From Carya illinoinensis (taxonomy: Eukaryota; Streptophyta; Magnoliopsida; Fagales; Juglandaceae), in the NCBI RefSeq assembly GCF_018687715.1, contig NC_056758.1:31104967-31168966 (forward strand): a DNA stretch of 64,000 nt. The letters are read 5' to 3'. The notes beneath the pieces were generated by a model. The model had not been told where the DNA came from and searched no databases. It saw only the letters and a program-made list of their open reading frames with translations. Both the position numbers and the translations under genes were made by a program. The first letter of the stretch is position 1. The number at the start of each line of letters is the position of its first letter. Positions 18,101 to 30,300 of this stretch are shown here, piece after piece.

Positions 18101-21100
18101 AGGACAATCAGTGTCCTAAATACACCCATCAACATGAAACTATTGATAATATTCAAAATCAGGGAGCATGGAAGAAATGCACGTAAAATTAGCATCAGTA
18201 AATAGGCCACATGATTTTAAAAGAAAACCTCCATTGAATAGTTAGGGAGAGCAGCCTCGTCCAACACTTCATCCATCAGGAGCACATCTGTCCAAATAAT
18301 TCCTGCATGCAAATGGCAAGCATCAAAACAAATCAATCTCGGTTTGCGTAATGAGTGTAAACTTAAACCTAATATTGAATTATTTTCATCCAACCCACAA
18401 TAAAACTGATAAGAAAGCTAGAGTCAACTTTATTCCATAATTAGATAATATTAATGTTTTGATGCATCATCCACCTTTCATAGACCATGAAATGGAAGAA
18501 CATAAAGAAACCCCCGTTCCTTTCTTTGGTTTGCAGGGATTTCCACGGACATGACGATTCATTAGAAACAACATTTACCATGGCCAACCAACACCGGATA
18601 CCTTAACCAATATCACCCAGGTTAAACATATCCATAGGTAACACTGAAAAGCTTGGAGCTCCATTACACCCTATGCCAAACATGAAAGCTAGCGTCACCA
18701 CCACCCAACTCCACAAACATCAACTTCGACGTAGCAGTCCAAGAAAAGTTCCAAATGCTTGTTGTGATCTGTCAAAATTCAGTACGTATTCCCTAATCCC
18801 TATGTCTGGACTCTGGACCCTCAAGTTCCCACCAAAGGAATCTAGTGTTGGAGAAGCCAAGTCACACTCCTTAAGCTAACAAGGTTGTCACCCTCAATAT
18901 GGGCAAACTTATCAATAAAGATGACTCCCTCTATGTCATCAAATTCATTCAGCATCCCTCCCATATGTCAAATTAAATAATCCCCTTATACATCAAAGAC
19001 ATTGTCACCAAGCTGGCTGAAGTAAAAAATTAGTCAGCTCACTAAATTCATCACACTGGCCCAATGACATTACTGGATGCATTCCCATCATGCAAATTCC
19101 ACCCCATCTCTTTTGCGATGATCATACTTTTGGTCCCCCTTGAAAACCCTGCCCCTCCACCACTTCTCTTGTATTGCTAAAAGATATACACTACACCAAG
19201 CATCCAATGGGAATGCGTCACGCATAATCCAAGTCAGTAGGCCTTGCAAATTAGCCCAAACAGATAATAATGCTAGCATGAATAGAATTGAAGCTGTGGA
19301 TGTTGCCACAAGGCCCTTCTATAGAGCTCTGTTGGTATGTTTTGATGCATTTTTACACAATGAGAGATTGACCATTGGATGAAAGCATTTGTGCAACCAG
19401 TTTGTCAAGAGGGATTACAAGTACTGGTTCAAATAATTACTAAAATATATAATGGTGTGGAAGTCGGCACAAAAAGCTATGTAGGGTTAAAGATAATCCA
19501 AAAGCATGATTGTTCATTCCACTTACGAAGAACATGCAGCAGCTCTGTAGAACAAATACGTTTCTTTACATATTCCTCAATTGCTTCAAAATGCCTAAAG
19601 AAACAAGACCCTGTCACATTCCTTGAGAAAAATTTTGCATGCTTCTATGCAGTTCAATCAGTCCAAAGAAACAATGAGCAGAGACCATAAATAGTTTGGA
19701 AATTAAAAAAAGATACTCCCTTACTTGGTAACCACGCCTTGTGAAAGTTTAATTAGTTGGCTTTCTGAATCAGGAAATATTATCCGATAAGCACGGATAG
19801 CCTCTGCAAACTCGCGAACAGAGGCCTATATTTAGAAAATCATAGAAATATGATTTCATTAGTGCAAAAATTGTTTACAGGCAGCTAAGAAATTGAGACT
19901 CGCCCTAACTGCAAGTAGAGTCATCATGGAGCACATAAAACAAAGAAAAAATGTCTTTAAAAAAACCCCAAGATGCTTCAAAAAACAAAGAATAAGGAAT
20001 TTCTATTCAATGTCATAAAATTGACTACTTCATTAGAGAAAAACTGTCACAAATTACCTCATGAGTAGCAGCAGGAGCTGATCCAGGATTGCTTTCTTCT
20101 TGAGACAGATCCTTAGGATCTACTGAAGCATTACTTATTTCTTCAGTATTAAGCTGAAGGTCTGCAAGAGATTGTGCCAACTTGTCCAGTAGTCTAGCCT
20201 TTAAGCTTTCCACCTGCCAGGATATGTGAAATATGTTATCCTAAGCACACTGATATATCAGAAGATTTTCATAATATTCACTTTTTCACTTGAACAGGTA
20301 AAGCTCCACATTTATACTGCAAAAAACTACAAAATGAAGGCAATTTTACAATGGTAACATGTGAACAGTCCTCATCAGGGAAATAGAACTATTCCATTAT
20401 ATATTCAGCACTTCTCTTTTACTCAAAAGACAGAAGAGTAACTTCTAATCAGTGGTCAGTACAAACCGGAAAATCTAACTTTTTAAGAAGAACTGCAGCC
20501 TCTGCTCTTGTTTGTATAGATTCAGAATCCGAGAATAGCTTTCCCTGAGAAAAGAAAAACATAAAACGTCAACTTAGGAGACATGTTTCCAGATATAGCG
20601 ATGACTATCAGAAACCTATGCAGCATGAAACTATACTTTTCTTTACCCATCACCTTTTATGTACAACCTATGGCTGCTAACAGGATGGAATGGTTATGTT
20701 TAAGATCCTCGGGCATACAAGTGTGTCCATAAATTTAAGTCATAATTTCACTCTCTTTTTCTCTGTCTCTTGGGTAAGTGGAGACCTTGGGTGTCATCAA
20801 AATTCTACAAAAATTTTGTCCAATGAACCCAAAAATACAAGTCATGCAAATTAACCATGACGTGAGAATTTGGCCTATTCAGATATAAACGTCCAAAAAG
20901 TATTGGATTCTCTTTCAGATGGGCCATTAAAGGTGATAAAAGTCAGAAATGCCAAAAAATTTATGAATGGGTTTTTTGAATCATGTGAACAAATGTGTCT
21001 GTCTTCACTTATACAAAAATAAAGCAACTTGTAGGCTCCCTTTCAACAAATTTTCAATCTTCTTTTCTTCATTTGTGGGCATGTATGAGTGAGTATGGGA

Positions 21101-24100
21101 AGGGGAATGAGTCCATTATAGGCTTGCCCGTGGACAGTACCTCAAAACTCCCCAATCTCATGTGATTTGATTCAAGAAGCACTACCCTAGTGTAATGTTA
21201 CTTCCAGCCAGTTCACTTGAAGAAATTCTCCACCTTAAGAATCGCATACGATTTTAAAACAACCATATAGAATAAATACTCATCCAGCATTGTAGAATGC
21301 TGGTACTTCAAATGTCAGATACTAATATTGGACAGGACAAATTAAGACTTCCTTCAACTATTCTAAGGCATTGCTTACACACTTACCATTGTTTATCATC
21401 CTAGGGATTAACATATGGATGTCTGATTCAAATGCACATAAATACAGAAAGATCACTCATAATTACATGATATCATCCAAATACAGAGAGCATAAGCACA
21501 ATAGAAAATACATTTAACAACAATCCACTACCAAAAATAGGACAACAGACAATCATATGAAAAATTTTTAATTCAGTAGAAGCCGAATGGTAACGTATCC
21601 AATTACCAATAAGACAGTTCTTTTTTATTGATAAGTTGCACATGCTGAGCAGGTAGTGAACCGATGATGAGAAGAACATTAATCAATTCAGGTATTAACT
21701 ATAAATCATCTATTTCTTGATAGGAAGTAAGTGTAAAGTTCATATATATTTATCTTTCTTTTTTTTTTTAGAAAAGTAAGAAAGTATATTAATAAAAGAA
21801 TAGGCAAAAAGCCACGTTCAGTACAAAGAATGTCCTAAACTACGTAGGAAAAGTATAAATAAGGAAATCATGTAGATATTGGCCATTAAAACTAACACCA
21901 ATAGCCCAAGTACAAAGAGTTCTAAAAAAGAAAACTTTCAGCTCCTCCATTGATCTCTTTTTATCCTCGAATGTCCGTTTGTTGTGCTCCTGCCACACGC
22001 ACCACATAATGCATATCAGAATCATCTTCCAAATTGCCTTAATCTGGTTGTTGCCTCTTAGACCTGTCCAGCTAGCAAGGACCGCCATTACTGTTTCCGG
22101 CATAACCCAACCCAAGTCTAATCGACAAAAAACCTCATTCCATAACCCTCGAACCATTGGCCCATTATGTTGAATTGTGGAGGGATTCAAAGAAGGCATT
22201 AGCATTTTAAGTTTGAAAAAGTGGCTGAAATCATAAGGCTTTGTGGATAGGGTCGGACAGTGGTGGTCTTCATACCAGATACAAGGTACACCTAGTTTCA
22301 TTTTTGCCGGAAAACTAAAGGCTCTAAAGCAAGATTTAAAGCTTTGGAACATGCAATCCTTTGGTAATATTGGGGAACTCAAGAAAATCAAGCTAAGGGA
22401 GATACACGAGCTAGAAAGGTTACAAGAGTCAAGGCCTTTGAATCCGGAGGAATTAGCTCAAAAGTTAGCATTGGTCGCAAAGCTCAAGAGGATCATCCTA
22501 CTATAAGAGATTTTGTGAAGGCAGAAGTCTAGAGCGTTATGGTTGAAGGAAGGTGACCGTAGCACAAAGTTTTTTCACGGGGTAGCTAATTCTCACAGGA
22601 GATCCAACAACATTGAGATGCTGAAGATTGATGGGGAAAATTGCAAGGATGTGCAGGTGATTAACAATCATATGGTTAGCTTTTTTGAACAGCTTCTCTC
22701 TGAGCATGAGGGGTGGAGGCCTAAGCTAGAGGGGTTGGCTTTTGATTCCATTGGGCCTTTGGATGCCAACCATCTAGAGAGGCTGTTTGAAGAGGTGGAG
22801 GTGCTAGAAGTGGTAAGAAAAATGGCTAAAGATAAGGCTCCGGGTCCTGATGGTTTCTCTATGGGATTCTTCCAAACTTGTTGGGAGGCCTTAAAGGATG
22901 ACCTTATGAAGGTGTTCCAAGAGTTTCATTCGTTTGGAAAGTTTGAGAAAAGCTTAAACGCCACTTTTCTAGCCTTGATACCAAAAAGGGTGGGGGCGGA
23001 GGACATTAAGGAGTTCCGACCCATTAGCCTAGTCAATGGGGTCTACAAGATTCTTTATAAGGTACTTGCAAATCGTCTTAGTGAGGCCGTAGAAAAGATA
23101 ATCTCAAAGCCCCAAAATGCTTTTGTAAAGGATAGACAGATTTTAGACACAGTACTCATTACTAATGAATGTCTAGACAGTAGATTGAAAGCAATTTATC
23201 CAAGGATTATATGCAAGTTAGACATGGAAAAGGCGTATGATCATGTTAACTGGGACTTTCTTATTGACATTTTGGAGAAGTGTGGTTTTGGGGAGAGATG
23301 GCGATCTTGGATCCGATGGTGTATTTCTACGGTGAAATTCTCAGTCCTAATAAACGGAAGCCCAACTGGATTCTTCAATAACACACGAGGCCTAAGACAA
23401 GGAGATTCGTCGTCCCCGTTACTCTTTGTCATTGTGATGGAGGCTCTGAGCAGAACGATCTCAGTTCTGGTTGCAAATGGGCATATGATTGGCCACTCAA
23501 TTGGACCCCCGGAAGGGGGTAGTAATAACATTTCTCACTTGTTGTTTGCAAATGACACCCTCATTTTCTGCGAGGCGAATCAATCCCAGGTTCGAGTTTT
23601 GAAGGCACTCCTACTTTGCTTTAAGGTAGCTTCAAGTTTGAAAGTGAATCTGGACAAATCAGAGATAGTGCCTATTGGTGGTGTTCAGCGTTTAAGACAG
23701 TTGGCTAATACTCTAGGAAGTAAGACTGCTACACTCCCTATGACGTATCTAGGCCTTCCATTTGGGGCCCCCTCGAGAGCAGTTGCGCTCTGGGATACAG
23801 TGATTGATAAAGCAGAGCGACGATTAGCAGGTTGAAAGAGAATGTACCTATCAAAAGGGGGTAGGATTACGCTAATTAAGAGTATTCTTTCTAACCTACC
23901 AACATACTTCCTGTCCCTGTTTCCTATTCCAGCAAGGGTGGCACTTCGCATTGAGAAATTATAACTGGACTTCTTGTGGGGTGGAATAGGAGAGGAGTTC
24001 AAGTTTCGTCTAGTCATATGGGAACAGGTGTGTAGGCCTATCTCGAATAGGGGATTGGGCATTAGAAAGCTGAGAATCTTTAATCAGGCGTTACTTGGAA

Positions 24101-27100
24101 AGTGGTTATGGAGATATCATAGAGAACCAGAAACTCTCTAGAAGTTGGTGATTGAAAGTAAGTATGGGGGATTATGGGGTAGATGGTGTACTAAGGAACT
24201 GTGAGGGGCGCATGGTGTGGGATTGTGGAAACATATCAGACAAGGATGGGAGGTCTTCTCTCAATACACTAGGCTTCGTTTAGGAGAGGAGAACAGGATC
24301 AAATTCTGGTATGACACCTGGTGTCGTAATTGTGCTTTTAAGGATTTATTCCCAACATTATTCTCGGTTGCAAGTGATAAAGAAGCATCAGTCGCGGAAG
24401 TCATGGTGGTAGTGGGAGAGCAAATCCAGTGGAACATCAGCTTCAGTAGGGCGGCACAAGATTGGGAAATGGACAATTTTGAAGGCTTTTTCAATCTTCT
24501 ATATTCAACCAAACCAAGCAACCAGCTTCTAGATTTGTTGTGGTGGGTAACATCAACAAAAGGCTTGTTTTGGTCCGCGCTTTTTATAAGGCTCTAGCAC
24601 AAGAGCAACCCTCTCAGTTTCCTTGGAAAAGGCTTTGGAAACACAAGGCAGCTCTCAAAGCGGCTTTCTTTGTGTAGACCGCTTCCTTGGGCAAGATCCT
24701 CACAACAGACAATTTGAGAAAACGAAGGGTGATCATCGTGAATTGGTGTTGTATGTGCAGGAAGGGGGGTGAATCCGTGGACCATCTATTATATATATTT
24801 ATCTTTGATATTGAAAATCAAATGCAAGGGAATGTTTCAATGACACTGAAATAATGTCCCACTAGTCTCCTTTTATGGGTTTATTTTGACTTGGGGCTTC
24901 ACCAATGACAACATGACTGGCATAAAATGAAAGGACAATATACCTCCAAGTTCTTTATAATTATAGCCATGGCTTCTTCAGATGCTCGTTTACAATCCTG
25001 GAATGATGAATCTCCATATGCCTAGTAGAGAGAAAAAAGAGAAGAAAAAGGAACATTTCACTAATGGTGTTAGATATTTCAATTGAATAGAAAGTAAAGG
25101 AATTGGTAGAAAGATTGATCAAAAAATCAAAACACCCTGGTGAAGAAAATATAACCTTAAAAATTGGCATAGCTCCAGTGTAGAACCTGACTGCATCAGC
25201 ATAGGCCTCTGATTTTATGCACTTTCCAAGCCTAGCAGGTAGATCATAAATGAACTGCCCTCCATCACAATTTACAAAGATGAAATCTGAGTAACTCATA
25301 TGCGGAGAACTCCAAAACTTACATACAAGTATCTAAATGAATTACATAAACATAATGTGAACATGGAGGAGAACAATTACCATTTATTACACTTACCACA
25401 ACAAATTTCAATACAAGGCCCTCACATATGATTAATGAACTGTGACTTGCATTGCTGGGAAGTAAAATAGTAAATATTTAAACCCATCACCCCCTCCCCC
25501 CAGTTCTTCCAAAACAGCAACAATGCATGATATCCAACTATTACTATCGACTAGTATGGCTTACTACACATCATCACTGGAGAGCCTGTAAGTTCACCTA
25601 TCAATTAGCTTGTCTCAATGTTGGTACAAGGAATCTGCCAAATTTGTTATATATTACATGCGCCCTTCTCATTGGTAAATACTTAGGCTTGGGGAAGGTT
25701 TGGGGCCTTAGATGGGATACAAAATTCTCATCTCATCTCATTCCCAAACATAATTCAAATACAAAATTTTCAAACTAATTATTACAACTTTTTCAAACTT
25801 TCAAATAAAAAACAATTCCAACTTTTTCAAATCCCCAAACAAAAATAATATTATAAAACTATATTCTTACAGTATTTTAACTTTATAACTTTTTTATTCA
25901 AACTTTCTCTCTCCTTTCTCAAAACCCAAAAAATATTCAACACGAACTATCTCGCTACTATTCACAAGCTATCTTACTACTATTCATAAAAATTTTATCT
26001 CATCTCACCCCCCAAACCTCCCCTTAGTTTGAATACAGAAACGGTTTCATTTTATCTCATCTCATCTTATCTCATCATTATAACCTTTTCAAATTCCCAC
26101 ACAAAATATAATAAATATTTCAACTTTTTCAAATCCCAAAATAATACTAATATCAAAAATTAATATTCTAACAATACTTTATTCAACTTTCATATAAAAC
26201 CATCTCATCTCACCATCCAAACTACACCTATAAGCTTGGCAATGGATATTCTAGGAGCTTAGGCTCACCTCTAGTGATGGAAGAAATTTTCATCAATGAA
26301 AGAAAATACATATATATAAAACTGTGCCAATCCTGCCATAAAAGATTTGATTATCACTGCTGCTATAATACCTGAACTTTACGAAGAAGGTTACGAGTGC
26401 GATGCAATTTCTCTACGTGTTCTCTCTTTTCGAAGAGTGAAGTGTTCACCCCATCACTTCTCGATTGCACAGACATTATCTGAATCCACAAGAAAAGTAA
26501 ATGTGATTCCAAAATCGTGCTTCTGTTCCAACTTTGCCATAAAACAAAAATGCCATTCAACAAAAAAGCAAATACAGAAAACTTCTACATACCTTCTCAA
26601 GAAGCTGTTCCATATTTGACTCCATGCCTACGATATTACTATTCATCCTGTACAAGATACGAAGCTTGGCATCAACATCTCGGAAACATTTTCCACAAAC
26701 TGGATAGCAGGGCTTGTAGCCACAATTCCTCAATCATGTAGAAATGGAAAGAATTACCTCTTAATCGTATCGGTAGCACTGATGAACTTGTTATAATTCT
26801 CATACACTAACATTTGTAGGTCAGTGTCAAGATTCTTTATCTCGGCCGCCATTTCTACATGCCTCTGCAGAAGCCTTTCTAAATTCGACTTTTGCACCTG
26901 GGAATTCGAGGGAAAACATATCAAGGGATCAAGACTTCCCATTATCAACTCCAGTTAAATCTTCAATAACATCACAAAATGCATCGCAATTGGACAGATT
27001 AACCTCCCTAACTTAACTGAATATCCGTGATGTGAGACTACCAAAAAGTAGTACAATAACAAAACAACTCTATCTCATTACACCCAACAGATGGCACTTT

Positions 27101-27391
27101 TTAGCATCCATTCCTATGAGAACGGCGCACTCAAGCTTCTGAACAAAAGCAGTAAATCATAACGGCAACTTTCAGATATACAACAGATCAGAGAAGGATA
27201 GGGCGTACCAGGAGATTCATATACTGATCGGGATCGAAGGAGGAGGAATTTATGTCGTCCAGAGTGGTTCGTTTAGACGACGAGGACGTCGTATCAGGGG
27301 AGGACATTGAAGGATCGGGGGAGTAGAAGCTCGAGAGCAGATCTCTCATCCGCTTGGCCTTGTCGTCCAGGGGAACATCGTCGACCCCCAT
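15139..27391 (-). CDS. VPS51: Vacuolar protein sorting-associated protein 51 homologue (GARP/EARP tether subunit)
   Basis: VPS51 is a core subunit of the GARP and EARP tethering complexes, which capture endosome-derived vesicles at the Golgi or recycling endosomes. Twenty exons were spliced by hand: 27209-27391, 26758-26897, 26593-26647, 26372-26479, 25156-25254, 24944-25021, 20467-20544, 20058-20213, 19725-19825, 19527-19594, 18229-18302, 18021-18087, 17765-17880, 17126-17392, 16895-17011, 16301-16372, 16148-16198, 15720-15947, 15461-15637, 15139-15258. The sum is 2355 nt, in frame, 784 aa. The N-terminus has the VPS51 signature (DPDQYMNLL, then [19 protein letters not shown] and [12 protein letters not shown]), which forms a coiled coil. 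A polar Ser/Asn/Arg-rich linker follows [11 protein letters not shown] near residue 620. Intron 6 (20545-24943) is swollen by a LINE. Intron 14 uses a GC donor. The protein ends QNPVTP. Confidence 0.95.
16429..16525 (-). mobile_element. LINE 3' tail in VPS51 intron 15
   Basis: A 97-bp insert opens with a T-run and contains 'caaagcccaagtacacggag', the reverse complement of a LINE 3' end. It is flanked by 15-bp near-identical repeats: AAATTTTTGAACTAC at 16414-16428 and AAATTTTTGAATTAT at 16526-16540. Confidence 0.75.
18303..19526. other. VPS51 intron 10, probably holding an unidentified decayed element
   Basis: At 1.2 kb this intron is much longer than its neighbours. The middle (about 18540-19330) has unusually codon-like, GC-richer sequence with fragmented reading frames on both strands and many stops. 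The words did not allow a family assignment. Confidence 0.35.
21830..22155 (-). pseudogene. LINE ORF2 C-terminal fragment, non-inverted segment
   Basis: Minus-strand translation gives [20 protein letters not shown], then [20 protein letters not shown] and [16 protein letters not shown], the usual C-terminal end of plant LINE reverse transcriptase proteins. It follows directly on the part that stops at 24790 on the other strand. The apparent 183-codon ORF here overstates the conserved region: its first roughly 75 residues read antisense through the inverted block. Confidence 0.85.
22155..24790 (+). pseudogene. LINE ORF2 reverse transcriptase, inverted segment (inactive)
   Basis: The longest open part is 22543-23835 (430 codons). 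Typical LINE words appear in order: [82 protein letters not shown] (motif A), [19 protein letters not shown] and [11 protein letters not shown] (motif C). The first catalytic Asp of motif C is Asn (GAT to AAT). There are stops or frameshifts at about 22220, 22504, 23833, 24140 and 24595. The segment ends at the target duplication inside the C-terminal zinc-knuckle region. Endonuclease and ORF1 are absent through 5' truncation. Confidence 0.9.
25694..26012. mobile_element. TCATC/GATGA-type MITE in VPS51 intron 4, copy 1
   Basis: It begins 'ggtttggggccttagatggg', continues 'ctcatctcatctcattccc' and ends 'tcatctcaccccccaaacct'. Ends are inverted (GGTTTGGGG/CCCCCAAACC). The AT-rich core matches the MCM7 intron 10 copy. 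Confidence 0.6.
26024..26230. mobile_element. TCATC/GATGA-type MITE in VPS51 intron 4, copy 2
   Basis: A second copy directly follows the first: 'cttagtttgaatacagaaac', then 'ctcatctcatcttatctc', an AT-rich core, then 'ctcatctcaccatccaaac'. Adjacent copies suggest insertion near an existing element. Confidence 0.6.
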
Positions 27392-30300
27392 TTCCGCTTC
27401 GGATTTTCGGTTGCTCAGAGTTGGTTCTGCGAGAGTCCCTATCGGCGATTTGGTTTGGACAGACTGGACACCGGAGACGATGTCGTTTGGCTACTATCGA
27501 GTCCAGACTCCAGAGACGGGTTAGATTGGGCGAAGACTCGAAGTTACATGGAACTGATGGAAGAGTTGGAAAATACAGTTTTTTATTATTATTATTATTA
27601 TTATAAATGGGATAGAGTTAGAGGGATCTACTTATCATTTATTTAAATTTTTTTATTTTTTTATTTTATTTTTATTAAGTTAAATGAATTGTTTTATTTA
27701 TTATCCATACATCACATTTTATATATCATCCTTATCACAAATCATATTTATTTTTTATTTTTTTAATAAATATATAATATATAAATGATAAATATAATAA
27801 TTCAGTTAATTTAATAAAAATAAAATAAATAATTTTTAAATATATAAAATATGTGGCACGAAGGTATTCTTCTCTTAACATGTTTTACCATGTAAATGAC
27901 CCAACTTCGTCGTATTTACTCGATTCTTTTCCTTCTTTTTTTATAACAAGTTGTTACGCTATTGTTAAAGTCAAGTTGAACATTATATAAACAGTAATAT
28001 TATTTATATCGTCTCTTTACTTTTTCATTATGTAGATAAGTTCTCTTATTAACTTTGACTATAACTTTACTTCAAAAAATAAAACTTTGACTATAACCGT
28101 CCACCCGACCCAATTCAAATTTCCGAGTCGATTTTATTTCGGGTCGGACGAATAAATACATTGGGAGTTTCGATTTTATTACTTAATGGCGTTGTTTAAC
28201 ACATCTCACGAGTAATTACTTATAAAAATAAAACACATTGGCGCTTTCGAACTCGAGTAATAATTGGGTATTGAGATAGAGAAAAGTTACAAATATAAAA
28301 AAAATTATATAAAGTAAATTTATAAATTGATGTAATTTTATAAAATTCTTTAAATTTATTTTATAATAAAAGTAACTTTACAATCTGTGAATCATATCAA
28401 GCTACATCAGGTTATAGATTTACTTTTATATAATTTTTTTGTGGCTAAAATATTTTTTATTGAAATATGATAGTTGCAGTTGTGAATATGTAAATATCGT
28501 ATAATCATTTTGAAAAAAGTGAATAAATATGGAATCTATATGAAAATAAATTAAACTTTTTTAATAATAGAACTCATTTTTTTAAAGTGATTGTACAACA
28601 CTTATGCACTCCACGACTGTATGTAACATTATTCTTGGATACTAGAGTCTTAATCGACCAAATCTGACAACTTGTCAAATATTGTCGAAACTTTTCAATT
28701 TTCTACCCGTTTCTCTTTCTCATTATAAATTTTTATATAAACTTATGACAAGATTGGAGAGTGAGATAAAATTAAAATTTTATAAATAGTAATAAGATAA
28801 TTTGTAAATAATTCTTCTACGGGCATGAAACTTAACGCTAGGGTTGTTCATCCTGATTTCGGACTGGATATCCGGATATACACAGCCCAAAACCTGGATT
28901 TCAAATCCAGACTAGGTTCTGGCCCAGATATAGGCGAGTTATGACCGTTCGGGCTGTACCAAGTTTTTTTTTTGTAACTAACAAAGACTATTATTAAATT
29001 GTTTTTAAGAAAAAGATAATCTTGACAAGCTTTTTTTTTTTTTTTTTTAAATCTAGAAGCCTATATTCTATTACAAATTTTTCCTCAATAAAGTTTGAAA
29101 AATATATTTTTTATATATAAAACAACTAAGCATTTTTTTTAATAAATGCATCTAAAAAAAAAATATTCAATATTTATCATCTAAAATTCACGCAACACAT
29201 AATACAACTCACTACTATATATTACATTATTTGATATTTTGTACATTATATTATAAAATACAAAATTACCAGTCATTGTCATGATTGATCTTGAGTTTAA
29301 TCAGGAATAGCTTCTGGAATAGTTGGTGGCAGATCTCCTTCACTGCTCCCCTTGCATTAATAGAGGCATGCCACAGCATCACCTTGCACATTAATATATA
29401 TATAACAAAAGACATGGAAACCAATTAAATAAATATTGATTGTAACCCCACAACATCCTACAAACTTCATCTCAATCCACTTTGAAAATACTCCCAGAGA
29501 GAAAAACAGGGCAAAAGGCATAAGAAATATGAAATCTTAATATAGAGTCCAAAATTAATCATAATATTCCATAATATTACTAAATAATGCAGAGAAACAC
29601 TGCATGCTTCCTAGTTATATTAACATTTTACAATGGCTTATGATCAATATAGAGTCCAAAATTGATTCTAGGCATGTTATCAGTTATTTGTAAATTAGCA
29701 ACAACACTAGAGTTGTCCTGGATAAAAAATAATACACCCTTTAATAATTAATTCTCTCAATGACAGCTTAGGAAAAAAATTATTCCCTTAAATAGATGTC
29801 TCTGTTTTCAAAAGGTCTCTTGTGGTCAATTCTACACAGCTGTATTAATGCAAAACAAGTAATAAAAAAAACACATTGTATCAACTCTTATGACAAAATA
29901 AGAATAGTATCAATCTTATCATTATCAAGCACACATAGAATAATTTGAAATGTAGTTAAAATAATTACTGATAAATAAACAAAAACATTTTGAGTTATTC
30001 AAAACAAAACAAAACAAAAGTAGAGAAATTTTTCATAGTTAATTAAAAGGGATGGAAGGGTTGATATATAGATATCAGAAGTGTGTAGTTTTTTGAGTTC
30101 ATGCACATATATGAATCTATGATAAATAACTTGGATATCGTTCCATCAATATTACTTTGGAAGCGAGTAAATTCCTACAAAAATAGACTTCATATTATTA
30201 ACAAGGTGCAGATAAATCTGACAAAGTAAGAAAATCCTTATTTGACAAGTAAGGTAATTCTTATAAAAAACATTTGTTTTTCTCTAAAATAGTCAAGCAA

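Larger units (their letters stand above)
21742..24806. mobile_element. LINE (L1-type) insertion with internal 5' inversion and 16-bp TSD
   Basis: ATATATATTTATCTTT occurs at 21742-21757 and 24791-24806 as a perfect target-site duplication. The insert is 21758-24790 (3,033 bp). The left part, 21758 to about 22155, is the element's 3' end on the minus strand: the poly-A appears as a T-run at 21758-21769, followed by the C-terminal coding part. The rest, about 22155-24790, is the preceding part of the element on the plus strand. It starts just after the endonuclease ('[14 protein letters not shown]') and runs through reverse transcriptase into the zinc-knuckle region ('GGESVDHLL'). The segments meet where the inverted block lost its neighbour, the pattern expected from twin priming. 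Confidence 0.9.

Noticed and set aside
23241..23531. Minus-strand ORFs across the LINE reverse transcriptase
   Set aside because: Shadows of the plus-strand reverse transcriptase frame.
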